Notes: generated by a model from the letters alone, not told the origin. Shown: positions 9,377 to 18,828, numbered from the stretch's first letter. The stretch: 64,000 bases of DNA from Algoriphagus mannitolivorans DSM 15301 (GCF_000429425.1 NZ_KE386902.1:423081-487080), one strand, 5' to 3'. Made by a program: numbers and translations.

Positions 9377-9405
9377 TTGTATCCGTAACCAAAAAGATAT
9401 TTTTG
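9377..9405 (+). promoter_or_regulatory. Bacteroidota-type promoter of the T9SS cargo gene
   Basis: TTG (9377-9379), 18 bp, then TATTTTTG (9398-9405), a full match to TAnnTTTG. The ATG at 9463 follows after about 57 nt. Confidence 0.6.
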
Positions 9406-9462
9406 TGCGTATATTAAAGTGTCTGAATCAATCCATTAGCCGCTTATCGAATAAAAATTTAC

Positions 9463-10173
9463 ATGAAGTTCTTACTCAAATTTTTTATGTCAATCCTTTT
9501 GGCACTGCCCTTGACTTCTCTGGCGCAGGAGGTTCGGGTATTGAGTGAGGCGGTGGATTTCAGAGGGGACATCGGAAGCGTTCATCGCAAAACCATCCTC
9601 TTGCAAAACGAATCCATTCAGACCAAGACTTACTTTCTCAAAAACTTGCGAGGAGGAATTGGATCCTCTCAAAAAGTGAAGATTTGTTTGGGCGATCAAT
9701 GCTTCGATCCCAAAAGAGACTTGTCAAAAATTCAGCTAAAACTGGCTCCAGGTGAGATATTCACTGATTTCTATTTGGAGTTCGAAATGGGTATAACCGA
9801 GACTAGAGGCAGTTTTGACTTATTATTTGTGAATGTGGAGAATATGAGAGACAGCTTTGTCGTTGAAGCCAAATACGATGTAAAGTCTTCCTCCAAAGAT
9901 GAATTCTATCACAAGAGCATCTCAATCAGTGAAATTTATCCTAATCCAAGTAGCAGAATTGCTCAGTTGGATTATGAAATCCTTGATCCGAAATCAAAGG
10001 CCAAAATCACCATCAATAGCTTTATCGGTAACCCAATTGCAGAGTACGAGCTTGATCCAAGCAGATCATCTCTGGTCATCAATGTTACTGATTTTCAGCC
10101 CGGGGTATATTTCTACACCCTATTTGTGGACAATAAAAACGTAGTAACCAAGAAACTTCAAGTGAAGAAGTGA
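9463..10173 (+). CDS. Secreted protein with T9SS C-terminal sorting domain
   Basis: This 236-residue protein has a signal peptide (about 1-21, ending SLAQ) and ends in a type IX secretion sorting domain of about 80 residues: 'ISEIYPNPSS', then a strand-rich stretch with 'ITINSFIGNPIAEYEL' and a final 'GVYFYTLFVDNKNVVTKKL'. T9SS exports such proteins across the outer membrane. The middle section (about 22-150) looks like a single immunoglobulin-like beta-sandwich with no enzymatic motif and two cysteines (KICLGDQCF) that could pair. It lies upstream of the bamD operon but has its own promoter. Role unknown; a small surface or adhesion protein is plausible. Confidence 0.85.
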   Translation: MKFLLKFFMSILLALPLTSLAQEVRVLSEAVDFRGDIGSVHRKTILLQNESIQTKTYFLKNLRGGIGSSQKVKICLGDQCFDPKRDLSKIQLKLAPGEIFTDFYLEFEMGITETRGSFDLLFVNVENMRDSFVVEAKYDVKSSSKDEFYHKSISISEIYPNPSSRIAQLDYEILDPKSKAKITINSFIGNPIAEYELDPSRSSLVINVTDFQPGVYFYTLFVDNKNVVTKKLQVKK

Positions 10174-10199
10174 TCCTCGACAGCGTCTTGTCCAGTTCC

Positions 10200-10229
10200 T
10201 TGACTCCCAACAATTTTCCCGTATATTTG
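10200..10229 (+). promoter_or_regulatory. Promoter of the bamD-rpoZ-coaBC operon
   Basis: TTG (10200-10202), 19 bp, then TATATTTG (10222-10229). Both boxes and the spacing match the Bacteroidota consensus. The bamD ATG (10241) starts 11 nt after the -7 box. Confidence 0.72.
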
Positions 10230-10240
10230 CGGTCTTGTAA

Positions 10241-11140
10241 ATGATTATGCAGTACAAATCTCTCCTTTTCATCCTCTTTCTTGTCCTAGCAGCCGCTTGC
10301 GGTCCTTTCAACAAGCTGGAAAAAAGCACCAACTGGGAGGAATTATACAACGGCGCCAACCGCTATTACCAAGAAGGTGAGTACAATAAGGCCATCATTC
10401 TATACGACAAGGTTTTACCTGTTATCAAAGGATCGGAGAAGGCTGAAATGGCTGAGTATAATTATGCGAATTGTCATTTCAAGACCAGGAGATACATCGA
10501 GGCAGCAGGATATTTTAATACCTTCTATCGTACGTATAACCGAAGTCCTCTAGCAGAAGAAGCACTTTTCATGCATGCCTATTCTCTGTATCTGGATGCC
10601 CCAGATTACAACCTGGATCAGCAAAGTAGCAGAGAGGCGGTAGCGGCTATTCAGCAATTTGTAACAAGATTCCCAGGATCTGCCAGCTATGAACGTGCGA
10701 TGGATATGCTTCAGGACTTGGAGCAAAGATTCGAACTCAAAGCCTATAGCGAATCTCAGATGTACTACCGTTTGAAAGACGGTCTATTCCCCGGAGATTT
10801 CTACCGAGCTTGTATCATCAACTTCCAAAATTTTGCGAAGGATTACCCTGAAAGCAAATACAATGAGGAATTGGCCTTCAAACTGGTGGAAGTAGGTTTC
10901 GGATATGCCAAAAACAGTGCTTTCGACAAAAAAGAAGAAAGACTTAACGATGCGCTGAAGTTTGCAACCAATTTCTACAGAAGATATCCGGACAGCGGAT
11001 TTGCTTCAAATGTCAAGAAAATTGAGTCTCAGACCCGAAAGGAGTATGAGGAGCATATGAAGTTGAAAAAAGAATACAATGAGCGTTTGGCTGCTCAAAA
11101 GGCTGCTGCTCAAGAGGCAGATGAATCTGCAAATAAATAA
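10241..11140 (+). CDS. bamD: Outer membrane assembly lipoprotein BamD
   Basis: BamD is the essential lipoprotein of the BAM complex, which inserts beta-barrels into the outer membrane. The 299-residue product has a lipoprotein signal (lipobox LAAAC, Cys20) and then TPR-type helical repeats from about residue 35 ('LYNGANRYYQEGEYNKAIIL', 'AEMAEYNYANCHFKTRRYIE'). It ends in a charged Ala/Lys/Glu-rich tail. Length is slightly above E. coli BamD (245 residues), as usual in Bacteroidota. ATGs at 10241 and 10247 are both possible starts. It is followed within 30 nt by rpoZ, and the order bamD-rpoZ-coaBC is conserved in the phylum. Confidence 0.93.
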   Translation: MIMQYKSLLFILFLVLAAACGPFNKLEKSTNWEELYNGANRYYQEGEYNKAIILYDKVLPVIKGSEKAEMAEYNYANCHFKTRRYIEAAGYFNTFYRTYNRSPLAEEALFMHAYSLYLDAPDYNLDQQSSREAVAAIQQFVTRFPGSASYERAMDMLQDLEQRFELKAYSESQMYYRLKDGLFPGDFYRACIINFQNFAKDYPESKYNEELAFKLVEVGFGYAKNSAFDKKEERLNDALKFATNFYRRYPDSGFASNVKKIESQTRKEYEEHMKLKKEYNERLAAQKAAAQEADESANK

Positions 11141-11169
11141 TTCAATCAGAATCAATTAAATCAAATAAT

Positions 11170-11484
11170 ATGGCTATCAATCCATCCATCATTACCCGTG
11201 ACCTGGACAAAGTTGCTGAAAAGACAGGCAACATTTATGAGTCCATTCACATCGTAGGACAGCGCGCCAAGCAGATTTCCACAAATCTGAAGGAAGAATT
11301 GAACAATAAACTTTCTGAATTTGCCTCTACAGTAGACAATTTGGAAGAAGTCTTCGAAAACAAGGAGCAGATTGAAATCTCCAAGTTTTATGAAAGAATG
11401 CCTAAGCCTTCTACGCTTGCCATGGAAGAGTTTATGGAAGGTAAAGTTTACCACAGATTCCCTGTGCAAGAATCAGGAGAGTAA
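11170..11484 (+). CDS. rpoZ: RNA polymerase omega subunit
   Basis: This 104-residue protein matches the Bacteroidota form of the omega/Rpb6 family, which helps fold and retain the beta' subunit of RNA polymerase. The family core is seen in 'NIYESIHIVGQRAKQIS' (about residues 19-35), followed by a helical stretch with 'KLSEFASTVDNLEEVFENK' and a tail with 'PSTLAMEEFMEGKVYHRF' that is typical of this phylum. It lies 29 nt after bamD and 5 nt before coaBC, so all three are surely in one transcript. Confidence 0.9.
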   Translation: MAINPSIITRDLDKVAEKTGNIYESIHIVGQRAKQISTNLKEELNNKLSEFASTVDNLEEVFENKEQIEISKFYERMPKPSTLAMEEFMEGKVYHRFPVQESGE

Positions 11485-11489
11485 TTCTC

Positions 11490-12698
11490 ATGAATCTTAA
11501 AGGAAAGCGGATTCTCTTAGGGGTGACAGGCAGTATCGCTGCTTATAAGTCTGCCTTTTTAACCCGCCTTCTTGTCAAGTCTGGAGCAGAAGTGCAAATC
11601 ATCATGAGCGCTTCTGCTCTTGATTTTATTACCCCTTTGACTCTTTCCACTTTATCCAAAAGGCCGGTTTACTCGGAATTTTCGGATAAGAAGACCGGGG
11701 AATGGACCAATCATGTGGAGCTGGGCCTTTGGGCTGATCTTTTTATTATTGCTCCCGCCAGTGCAAACACCATTGGGAAGTTTGCAAATGGGTTGTGTGA
11801 CAATTTACTGTCTGCGACCTATCTCTCTGCCAGATGTCCTGTAATGATGGCTCCTGCGATGGACCTGGACATGTATCAGCATCCTTCCGTTCGGACAAAT
11901 CTTGAAAAATTAACTTCTTTCGGAAATCTGATCCTGGATGCAGAATCGGGAGAATTAGCTAGTGGACTTTCCGGTCAGGGCCGGATGATGGAGCCGGAGC
12001 ATATCCTTCACCATGTGGAGCGTTTTTTTTCAACATCCAAGGAATTCTCAGGTAAAAAGGTGCTGGTGACTCTTGGACCAACGCAGGAGGCTTTGGATCC
12101 TGTTCGTTTTATCAGCAATCATTCCAGTGGGAAAATGGGGCTGGCGATAGCAAAAGCTTTCCAATCCAAAGGAGCTGAAGTGCATGTAGTATCAGGTCCT
12201 GTGAGTATTCCTTTGGAAAAGGAAGGTTTTCATCTCTATCCCATCCGATCAGCTCAGGAAATGTATGAGGCTTCCTCCAAACTACATGCTCTGATGGATA
12301 TTTGTGTATTCACAGCGGCAGTAGCAGATTATGCTCCTGCAACGGTGGCCCCTGAGAAAATCAAAAAGTCGGATCCTACGCTTTCTCTGGATTTGGTAAA
12401 GAATGTCGATATCGCCTTTGAATTGGGGAAAAATAAAAAACCAAATCAAATTCATGTGGGATTCGCTTTGGAAACCGAAAATGAAGAAGCGAATGCAAAG
12501 GCAAAAATGCAAAAGAAGAACTTTGACCTAGTGGTCTTGAATTCAACCAAGGAGGAGGGTGCAGGATTTCAGCATGATACCAACAAGGTGAAGATTTTTT
12601 CCAAAACAGGCCCTGTGGTTCAATCCGAGCTTTTGCCAAAATCTGCCATTGCCAAAATGATTCTCAATGAAGTAAAAAAGCTTCCTGTTTGGGTTTGA
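11490..12698 (+). CDS. coaBC: Bifunctional phosphopantothenoylcysteine decarboxylase/synthetase
   Basis: CoaBC makes 4'-phosphopantetheine for coenzyme A in two steps: ligation of cysteine to phosphopantothenate, then FMN-dependent decarboxylation. The 402-residue product has the CoaC flavoprotein domain first (GVTGSIAAYKS near 9-19; ARCPVMMAPAMDLDMYQHP, which carries the active-site region). The CoaB domain starts near residue 187 (VLVTLGPTQEALDPVRFISN, SSGKMG) and ends with the Lys-containing loop near 'KKSDPTLSLDLVKNVD'. Full length for the family. It overlaps no neighbour but sits 5 nt after rpoZ and 16 nt before the DUF4835 gene. Confidence 0.95.
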   Translation: MNLKGKRILLGVTGSIAAYKSAFLTRLLVKSGAEVQIIMSASALDFITPLTLSTLSKRPVYSEFSDKKTGEWTNHVELGLWADLFIIAPASANTIGKFANGLCDNLLSATYLSARCPVMMAPAMDLDMYQHPSVRTNLEKLTSFGNLILDAESGELASGLSGQGRMMEPEHILHHVERFFSTSKEFSGKKVLVTLGPTQEALDPVRFISNHSSGKMGLAIAKAFQSKGAEVHVVSGPVSIPLEKEGFHLYPIRSAQEMYEASSKLHALMDICVFTAAVADYAPATVAPEKIKKSDPTLSLDLVKNVDIAFELGKNKKPNQIHVGFALETENEEANAKAKMQKKNFDLVVLNSTKEEGAGFQHDTNKVKIFSKTGPVVQSELLPKSAIAKMILNEVKKLPVWV

Positions 12699-12714
12699 TC
12701 GAGGGATTTTTGCT

Positions 12715-13635
12715 ATGTTTAAGCCTATGAGGCGAATAGGACTTTTGCTTTTCTTTCTGCTCAACTTTGCCACTCTTCAGGCTCAGGAGCTCAACTTTTC
12801 TGTAATCATCAATAGTGATCGGTCGCGGTTTCAAAACACCGACATTTTCAACCAGATGAAAAACAACTTCCAGCAATTCCTCAATGGAAGGTCCTGGACA
12901 GACGATGAGTTTCGACCGGAAGAAAGAATCAAAGGCAACCTGCTGATCACCATCAATGATGTTCCTCAAATTGGAGTATATAATGCCACAGTTCAAATTC
13001 AGGTGGTGCGTCCGGTTTATGGAACCAATTATGAATCTCTGGTTTTTAATTTTGCCGACCGAAATTGGACTTTTGAATACCTGGAGTCCCAGCCCTTGGA
13101 ATTCAATCGGGTTTCATTCTTGAACAATATCAGTTCCCTGCTGGCTTTTTATGCCAACATCGCACTGGGGATAGACTACGATACCTTTTCGAGCAGAGGA
13201 GGCAATCCCTATTTCGAAGTGGCGAATGATATCGTCAACAATGCTCAGCAATCAGGTAGACCCGGCTGGGTGCAAAACCCAAATGATCGCAGGAGCAGGT
13301 ACTGGCTTATCAATGATATCTTTATTTCTCCGATTTACGCCCCCATTCGAGACGCCTATTACCTCTACCATCGCCAGGGCATGGATTTGATTCAGTCCGA
13401 TCCAGAGACGGCCTACAAGAATATTCTGGAAGCGATTCGACTTGTAGGCGAGGCAAACAAGCTTCAGCCAAACGGGATTTTCACCATTTCCTTTATGGAT
13501 GCAAAAAGTGAAGAGATAAGCCAGATTCTAAAAAATGCTCCCTTTGAAATCAAGGATGAAGCAGTAAAGATCCTTTTGGAAGTAGATCCAAATAATGCCA
13601 AAAAGTACAATGACCTGCTGAAAAGCTTGCCTTGA
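12715..13635 (+). CDS. DUF4835 family secreted protein
   Basis: The 306-residue protein has a signal peptide ending near 'ATLQAQ'. Its sequence, including 'INSDRSRFQNTDIFNQMKN', 'YESLVFNFADRNWTFEY' and 'YYLYHRQGMDLIQSDP', fits DUF4835, a Bacteroidota-only family of periplasmic proteins that I believe is also annotated as the type IX secretion protein PorD. I am sure of the family but less so of the PorD name. Its position between coaBC and recN is conserved in the phylum. ATGs at 12715 and 12727 both precede the signal peptide. There is no catalytic motif. Confidence 0.85.
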   Translation: MFKPMRRIGLLLFFLLNFATLQAQELNFSVIINSDRSRFQNTDIFNQMKNNFQQFLNGRSWTDDEFRPEERIKGNLLITINDVPQIGVYNATVQIQVVRPVYGTNYESLVFNFADRNWTFEYLESQPLEFNRVSFLNNISSLLAFYANIALGIDYDTFSSRGGNPYFEVANDIVNNAQQSGRPGWVQNPNDRRSRYWLINDIFISPIYAPIRDAYYLYHRQGMDLIQSDPETAYKNILEAIRLVGEANKLQPNGIFTISFMDAKSEEISQILKNAPFEIKDEAVKILLEVDPNNAKKYNDLLKSLP

Positions 13636-13666
13636 TTTTTTAGCTTTGCGCTAAGTTTTTTCACCC

Positions 13667-15319
13667 ATGCTCAAAACTCTCAGCATATCCAATTACGCCC
13701 TGATCGACCAACTGATGATGCAGCCTTCACCAGGCCTGAGCATGATCACCGGTGAGACAGGTGCGGGAAAATCTATCATGCTCGGAGCTGTTGGATTACT
13801 CTTGGGAAATAGATCAGACACCAAAGTCCTGCTTCATGAGGATAAAAAATGTGTGGTCGAAGGAGTCTTCGATATCAAAGAGTATGGCTTGCAGCATTTT
13901 TTTGAAGAAAATGAGCTGGATTATGAAGAAAGCTGCATTATCCGAAGGGAAATAAGCCCTGGAGGAAAGTCCCGATCATTCGTTAACGATACGCCGGTTT
14001 TGCTGGATGCCCTGAAAAGCCTCGGAGCCAGACTGATGGATGTTCATTCCCAACATGATACTTTGCAGCTAGGAGAAGGTGCTTACCAATTGAGTTTGGT
14101 AGATGCGTTTTCTCAGACCGAAACGTATTTGCTGACTTATCAATCTGCCTTCAAGGAATACAAGAAAGCCAAAAAGCTTTTTGAAGAGCTGAAACAAAAG
14201 GCCATTGATTTGCAAAAAGAAGCTGATTTTAACCAGTTTCAGCTGGATGAATTGAGTGCCCTTTCTTTGGTGGCCGGAGAACAAAGTGAACTGGAATCAG
14301 ATCAGGAAATCCTGGAAAATGCTGAAGAGATCAAACTCAAAATCAACGAAATGCTTGGCCTGTTTCAGGACGAGCAGTTTGGCTTGATCCAAAGCGCTGG
14401 TCAAGTTCAGCAAGGAATGCTAAGCCTGGAAAGACTTGCCCATAAATTTTCAACACTTCGGGAGCGCTTTCAGTCAGTCCTCATTGAATTGAAGGATCTG
14501 GAAGACACTTTGGGGGATGAGGAAAGTAAGGTGGAGGTGGACTTCGAAAAGCTCGATCAGATTCGTGATCGGCTAAGCAAGATCTATCAGCTTCAGAAAA
14601 AACACGGTGTAAATTCCGTGGAGGAATTGATGGAAATCGAGAGTCAGCTGGCGGACAAGGTTTTTCAGTTTCAAAATTTGGATGAAAGCTTGGCTGAAGC
14701 GGAAAAGACTTATCAGGCCAGTGAATCCAAAATGCTGGAGGCAGGGAAGCTTCTTAGTGAGAAGCGACAGTCTTGCTTCAGAGATTTTGAACAGGCGATT
14801 GAAGGCCTCTTGGTAGGTCTGGGGATGGAAAATGCGAAGGTGAGGTTTGAGCGAAAAGAAATCAATCCAAGCCATAATGGTCTGGATGAGGTGGAATTGC
14901 TTTTTTCAGCCAACAAAGGAGGACAGCTCCAGCCCCTTAAAAAAGTAGCTTCCGGAGGGGAATTCTCCCGTTTGCTTTTCGCAATCAAGTACCTCATGGC
15001 CGACAAAATGGCCCTTCCAACCCTGATTTTCGATGAAATTGATACTGGGATTTCAGGAGAAGTAGCTTTGCAGATGGTCAGGATGATGAAGGAAATTGCC
15101 GAGAATCATCAGGTGATTTGCATTACTCATTTGCCTCAAGTAGCCGCCAAGGGTGAGTTGCATTATTTTGTTTTCAAGGATAATTCTTCCGAAAAAACCA
15201 TCAGTAAGATCAAATTGCTCTCCTCAGAAGAACGCGTTCAGGAGCTGGCCAAGATGATTGCAGGCTCGAACCCTTCTGCCTCTGCGGTTCAAAGTGCCAA
15301 AGAGCTCCTGATGAATTGA
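13667..15319 (+). CDS. recN: DNA repair protein RecN
   Basis: RecN is an SMC-like ATPase that acts on double-strand breaks and promotes DNA end bridging. The 550-residue protein has the Walker A motif GETGAGKS (about 29-36). A long coiled coil spans about residues 155-365, broken by a short hinge. Then come the signature ASGGEFSRLLFAIKYLM and the Walker B region LIFDEIDTGISGEVA. Length is normal (E. coli 553). It lies 31 nt after the DUF4835 gene and is probably the last member of the bamD operon. Confidence 0.96.
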   Translation: MLKTLSISNYALIDQLMMQPSPGLSMITGETGAGKSIMLGAVGLLLGNRSDTKVLLHEDKKCVVEGVFDIKEYGLQHFFEENELDYEESCIIRREISPGGKSRSFVNDTPVLLDALKSLGARLMDVHSQHDTLQLGEGAYQLSLVDAFSQTETYLLTYQSAFKEYKKAKKLFEELKQKAIDLQKEADFNQFQLDELSALSLVAGEQSELESDQEILENAEEIKLKINEMLGLFQDEQFGLIQSAGQVQQGMLSLERLAHKFSTLRERFQSVLIELKDLEDTLGDEESKVEVDFEKLDQIRDRLSKIYQLQKKHGVNSVEELMEIESQLADKVFQFQNLDESLAEAEKTYQASESKMLEAGKLLSEKRQSCFRDFEQAIEGLLVGLGMENAKVRFERKEINPSHNGLDEVELLFSANKGGQLQPLKKVASGGEFSRLLFAIKYLMADKMALPTLIFDEIDTGISGEVALQMVRMMKEIAENHQVICITHLPQVAAKGELHYFVFKDNSSEKTISKIKLLSSEERVQELAKMIAGSNPSASAVQSAKELLMN

Positions 15320-15380
15320 CCGGAGACTCCCGATTTTTCCCTATTTTTAACCCGGATTTTGAAATCAACCCAATAGCTAT

Positions 15381-16196
15381 ATGCCAGAAAATTTGCTTAA
15401 AGGAAAAGTGGGAATCATCACCGGAGCCTTGGATGAAAACTCCATCGCCTGGAAAACTGCCCTAAAAGTCAAAGAACAGGGAGGTAAATTCGTACTGACC
15501 AACGCTCCAATTGCCATGCGAATGGGAGCTATCAACGAACTAGCCCAAGAATGTAACACCATCGTCGTTCCAGCGGATGCCACTGTCGTGGAGGATATTG
15601 AGAAGCTTTACGCCGAAGCCAAAGAATTTTTGGGCGGAAACTTTGACTTCCTGCTTCATTCCATCGGTATGTCTCCTAATATCCGTAAGGGAAGATCTTA
15701 CGGTGACTTGAATTACGACTGGGCGATGAAGTCCTACGATGTGTCAGCCATCTCTTTCCACAAGATGATGCATGTAGCAGAGAAGCAGGACGTGATGAAT
15801 GAGTGGGGATCTATTTTGGGACTTTCTTACATCGCTGCTCAGCGAGTTTATCCTTTCTACACGGATATGGCAGATGCGAAAGCTTTGTTGGAAAGTATCG
15901 CCCGAGGATATGGCTACCGATTCGGAAAGCTGAAAAAAGTGAGAGTGAATACGATCTCCCAGTCTCCAACCAAGACTACTGCGGGAACTGGAATCGGAGG
16001 TTTTGATTCCTTCTTCAATTTTGCAGAAGCCCTTTCTCCGCTGGGAAATGCTTCAGCAGATGCCTGTGCGGACTACATCGTAACGATGTTCTCAGATTTG
16101 ACCAGAATGGTGACTATGCAGAATCTATTTCACGATGGGGGATACTCCTTCACGGGAATTTCTGAAGACATCATGGAGAAATTCAAAGACCTGTAA
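15381..16196 (+). CDS. fabI: Enoyl-[acyl-carrier-protein] reductase (NADH)
   Basis: FabI catalyses the last reduction of each fatty acid elongation cycle, trans-2-enoyl-ACP to acyl-ACP. The 271-residue protein is a divergent short-chain dehydrogenase: it starts with GIITGALDENSIAWKTA (cofactor loop, 11-27) and has the FabI-type catalytic pair Tyr160-x6-Lys167 (FYTDMADAKALLE). The triclosan-contact region 'GMSPNIRKG' is also present. It lies 61 nt after recN and is followed by a clear terminator, so it closes the long cluster. Confidence 0.95.
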   Translation: MPENLLKGKVGIITGALDENSIAWKTALKVKEQGGKFVLTNAPIAMRMGAINELAQECNTIVVPADATVVEDIEKLYAEAKEFLGGNFDFLLHSIGMSPNIRKGRSYGDLNYDWAMKSYDVSAISFHKMMHVAEKQDVMNEWGSILGLSYIAAQRVYPFYTDMADAKALLESIARGYGYRFGKLKKVRVNTISQSPTKTTAGTGIGGFDSFFNFAEALSPLGNASADACADYIVTMFSDLTRMVTMQNLFHDGGYSFTGISEDIMEKFKDL

Positions 16197-16217
16197 TCCA
16201 AACATTAGTTTGAATGA

Positions 16218-16246
16218 AGCCTCGGGGAACTACTCCGGGGCTTTTT
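16218..16246 (+). terminator. Rho-independent terminator after fabI
   Basis: Arms 16218-16227 and 16233-16242 pair over 10 positions (two G-T wobbles) around a 5-nt loop, followed by a T run. The terminator also rules out an upstream start for the amidohydrolase gene, whose frame is open back to 16214. Confidence 0.85.
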
Positions 16247-16324
16247 CATTTTCCGTCCGTCCAAAAGCGATTTTTAGATTTCCCATTTTGGCTTATCTTA
16301 TCCAATCAAAGAAACCACCTAGCT

Positions 16325-17914
16325 ATGCTTAAGAAATTTATGTTTTCCCTAATTGCCGCGGCGATGTTTGCCGTTTCGGCAATTTCCCAAATTATGCCCG
16401 CACCAGATCGGGCCGAAGGTGACGGTCCTTACGATAGGCTGATTATTCGGGGTGTGACTATGATTGATGGGACAGGGGCACCTCCGATTGGTCCTGTCGA
16501 TATTGTGGTGGAGAAAAACAGGATAGCTCAAATTCAGGTTGTAGGCTATCCAGGACTTCCGATCAATGAAGGCAGAAGACCTAAGGCGGACGAAAAGACA
16601 AAGGTTTTGGACTTAGAGGGTCACTTTTTATTGCCCGGCTTGATCGACATGCATGCGCACATTGGAGGCGCTGGCCAAGGAACTCCAGCGGAATATGTAT
16701 TCAAGCTATGGATGGCTCACGGGGTGACCGCTATTCGGGATCCATCTGCTGGAAATGGTTTAGCTTGGGTTTTGGATCAAAAGAAAAAGTCCCTGGCTAA
16801 TCAAATCACTGCGCCGAGAATTTTGGCATACACCTCATTTGGACAGGGAGCAGAAAAACCCATCACTACCGCCGAACAAGCAAAGGCTTGGGTCAATGAA
16901 AATAAAGCAAAAGGAGCCGATGGAATCAAATTCTTTGGAGCAAACCCAGAAGTCATGCAGGCAGCCCTTTCTGAAAACAAACGGATCGGACTTCGCTCTG
17001 CCATGCACCATCAGCAGATGGATGTAGCCCGCTGGAACGTGTTGCATTCTGCGAGAGCTGGTTTAACTTCCATGGAGCACTGGTATGGCTTGCCGGAAGC
17101 TTTGTTCCAAGACCGAACCATTCAGGACTTTAGATTGGATTACAATTACCAAAACGAGCAGCATCGATTCGGTGAGGCTGGCAAGCTTTGGAAGCAGGCA
17201 GCGCCTCCATATTCCGAGCATTGGAATAAGGTCATGAATGAGCTGTTGGAGCTTGATTTTACCTTGGATCCAACCTTTAATATTTATGAGGCTAATCGTG
17301 ACTTGATGCGAGCCCGAACCCAAGAGTGGCATGAGGTGTACACTTTGCCGTCTCTTTGGAGGTTTTATGCGCCCAGCAGACAGTCTCACGGATCTTATTG
17401 GTTTGATTGGACTACGGAAGAAGAGGTACAGTGGAAAGAGAACTACCGCCTTTGGATGACCTTTATCAATGAGTACAAAAACCGTGGAGGCCGGGTAACT
17501 GCCGGATCTGACTCTGGATTTATTTATCAGCTCTATGGGTTTGCTTACATCCGGGAGCTGGAGTTGTTGAGAGAAGCTGGTTTCCACCCATTGGAAGTGA
17601 TTCGAAGTGCCACCTTGTATGGCGCACAAGCCTTGGGTATGGAGAAGGAAATTGGATCCGTAGAGGTCGGAAAATTGGCTGATTTTGTCATTTTGGAGGA
17701 AAATCCACTTCAGAACCTAAAGGTATTGTATGGTACGGGAACCATTCGAATTGACGATTCCAATACTCCGGTACGGGTTGGTGGGGTGAAATACACTGTG
17801 AAAGACGGTATCGTCTATGATGCTAAAAAAATGCTGGAAGATGTGAAGACTATCGTGGATCAGCACAAAGCCAGAGAAAATGCCAAACTTACCCAGCCGG
17901 GTTTGGATTGGTAA
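16325..17914 (+). CDS. Secreted amidohydrolase
   Basis: The 529-residue product is a metal-dependent amidohydrolase with a signal peptide (about 1-22, MLKKFMFSLIAAAMFAVSAISQ-like hydrophobic core). After a short composite-domain strand set comes the metal-site motif DMHAHIGG (LPGLIDMHAHIGG), later GLRSAMHHQQMD and SMEHWYG histidines, and the final aspartate motif TAGSDSGFIY. It ends with the usual 'GSVEVGKLADFVILEENPL'. These residues fit the imidazolonepropionase/prolidase-like branch, but the substrate cannot be told. The ATG at 16325 is chosen because it starts the signal peptide and lies beyond the fabI terminator. Confidence 0.88.
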   Translation: MLKKFMFSLIAAAMFAVSAISQIMPAPDRAEGDGPYDRLIIRGVTMIDGTGAPPIGPVDIVVEKNRIAQIQVVGYPGLPINEGRRPKADEKTKVLDLEGHFLLPGLIDMHAHIGGAGQGTPAEYVFKLWMAHGVTAIRDPSAGNGLAWVLDQKKKSLANQITAPRILAYTSFGQGAEKPITTAEQAKAWVNENKAKGADGIKFFGANPEVMQAALSENKRIGLRSAMHHQQMDVARWNVLHSARAGLTSMEHWYGLPEALFQDRTIQDFRLDYNYQNEQHRFGEAGKLWKQAAPPYSEHWNKVMNELLELDFTLDPTFNIYEANRDLMRARTQEWHEVYTLPSLWRFYAPSRQSHGSYWFDWTTEEEVQWKENYRLWMTFINEYKNRGGRVTAGSDSGFIYQLYGFAYIRELELLREAGFHPLEVIRSATLYGAQALGMEKEIGSVEVGKLADFVILEENPLQNLKVLYGTGTIRIDDSNTPVRVGGVKYTVKDGIVYDAKKMLEDVKTIVDQHKARENAKLTQPGLDW

Positions 17915-18006
17915 TTATTGGAATAGCGTAAGATAATGGGGATGAGTTCAAGACGGATTCATTCCCATTTTCTTTTTAACTTATGATCAAAGCTAAATGA
18001 ATCATA

Positions 18007-18804
18007 ATGCCTTTTATTGAAGCAAACGGTGTAAATCTTTTTTATGAAGAAAAAGGGGAGGGGAAGGAGACTGTGGTCTTTTCTCATGGCCTATTGTGGA
18101 GCCATGAAATGTTCATTGCCCAGATTGACGAGCTTTCCAAAACTCACCGGGTGATTGCCTATGATCATCGAGGACAAGGAAAAAGCGAAGTCAAAGGGCC
18201 CTTTGATATGGAAACGGTCTATGCCGATGCAGCCGCTTTGATTGAAAACTTGAATCTCGGAAAAGTACACTTTGCTGGGCTGTCTATGGGGGGCTTTGTG
18301 GGCATAAGACTGGCTGCAAGAAGACCTGATTTGATCAAAAGTCTGATCCTGATGGAAACTTCGGCGAACGCTGAACCTGTGGAAAATCTTCCCAAATACA
18401 AGACGCTCAATGGAATTGTCAAATGGATGGGAGTCATATTACCTGTGGCAAACAAGGTCATGCCCATCATGTTCGCCGAATCCTGGCTATCGGACCCCAA
18501 GAACTTGCCTCAGGTGAAATATTGGAGGAAGCAATTGATGGGGAATAAAAAATCCATCACAGGGCCGGTCGAAGGTGTGATTTACCGAAAAGGTGTGGAA
18601 GCAGAATTAGCCAGCATTAAATGCCCCACACTGATCTTGGTTGGGGATGAAGATGTGGCAACCAAACCTGAAAAGGCTAAGTTTATCCAAATGGGCATCG
18701 CAAATGCAGAATTGCACCGGATTGCTGGTGCTGGGCATAGTAGCTGTATCGAAAAACCCGAAGTAGTTAACAGCTTAATCCGTTCTTGGTTGGAGGGAAA
18801 TTAA
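18007..18804 (+). CDS. Alpha/beta hydrolase
   Basis: A 265-residue cytoplasmic alpha/beta-fold hydrolase. Nucleophile Ser93 lies in the elbow GLSMGG. The acid is in LVGDEDVATKP (Asp214 or Asp216) and the histidine is His244 in GAGHSS. The oxyanion-region HG of 'VVFSHGLLWSHEM' (about 27-28) is present. The overall pattern is close to 3-oxoadipate enol-lactonase and bromoperoxidase-like hydrolases, but no pathway partner is adjacent, so the substrate is open. It ends directly at a bidirectional terminator. Confidence 0.88.
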   Translation: MPFIEANGVNLFYEEKGEGKETVVFSHGLLWSHEMFIAQIDELSKTHRVIAYDHRGQGKSEVKGPFDMETVYADAAALIENLNLGKVHFAGLSMGGFVGIRLAARRPDLIKSLILMETSANAEPVENLPKYKTLNGIVKWMGVILPVANKVMPIMFAESWLSDPKNLPQVKYWRKQLMGNKKSITGPVEGVIYRKGVEAELASIKCPTLILVGDEDVATKPEKAKFIQMGIANAELHRIAGAGHSSCIEKPEVVNSLIRSWLEGN

Positions 18805-18828
18805 AAAAAGCCCCGAAGGGCTTTTTTT
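18803..18828. terminator. Bidirectional terminator between alpha/beta hydrolase and GH16 genes
   Basis: A-rich arm plus GCCC, loop CGAA, then GGGC and seven T. It is symmetric, so it can stop the plus-strand hydrolase transcript and the converging minus-strand GH16 transcript. It overlaps the stop codon regions of both. Confidence 0.85.

Noticed and set aside
13464..13664. 66-codon minus-strand frame at the DUF4835/recN junction
   Set aside because: Overlaps the end of a well-supported gene and has no ribosome binding site or similarity.
16214..16324. Longer N-terminus for the amidohydrolase
   Set aside because: It would start within the fabI terminator and bury the signal peptide inside the protein.
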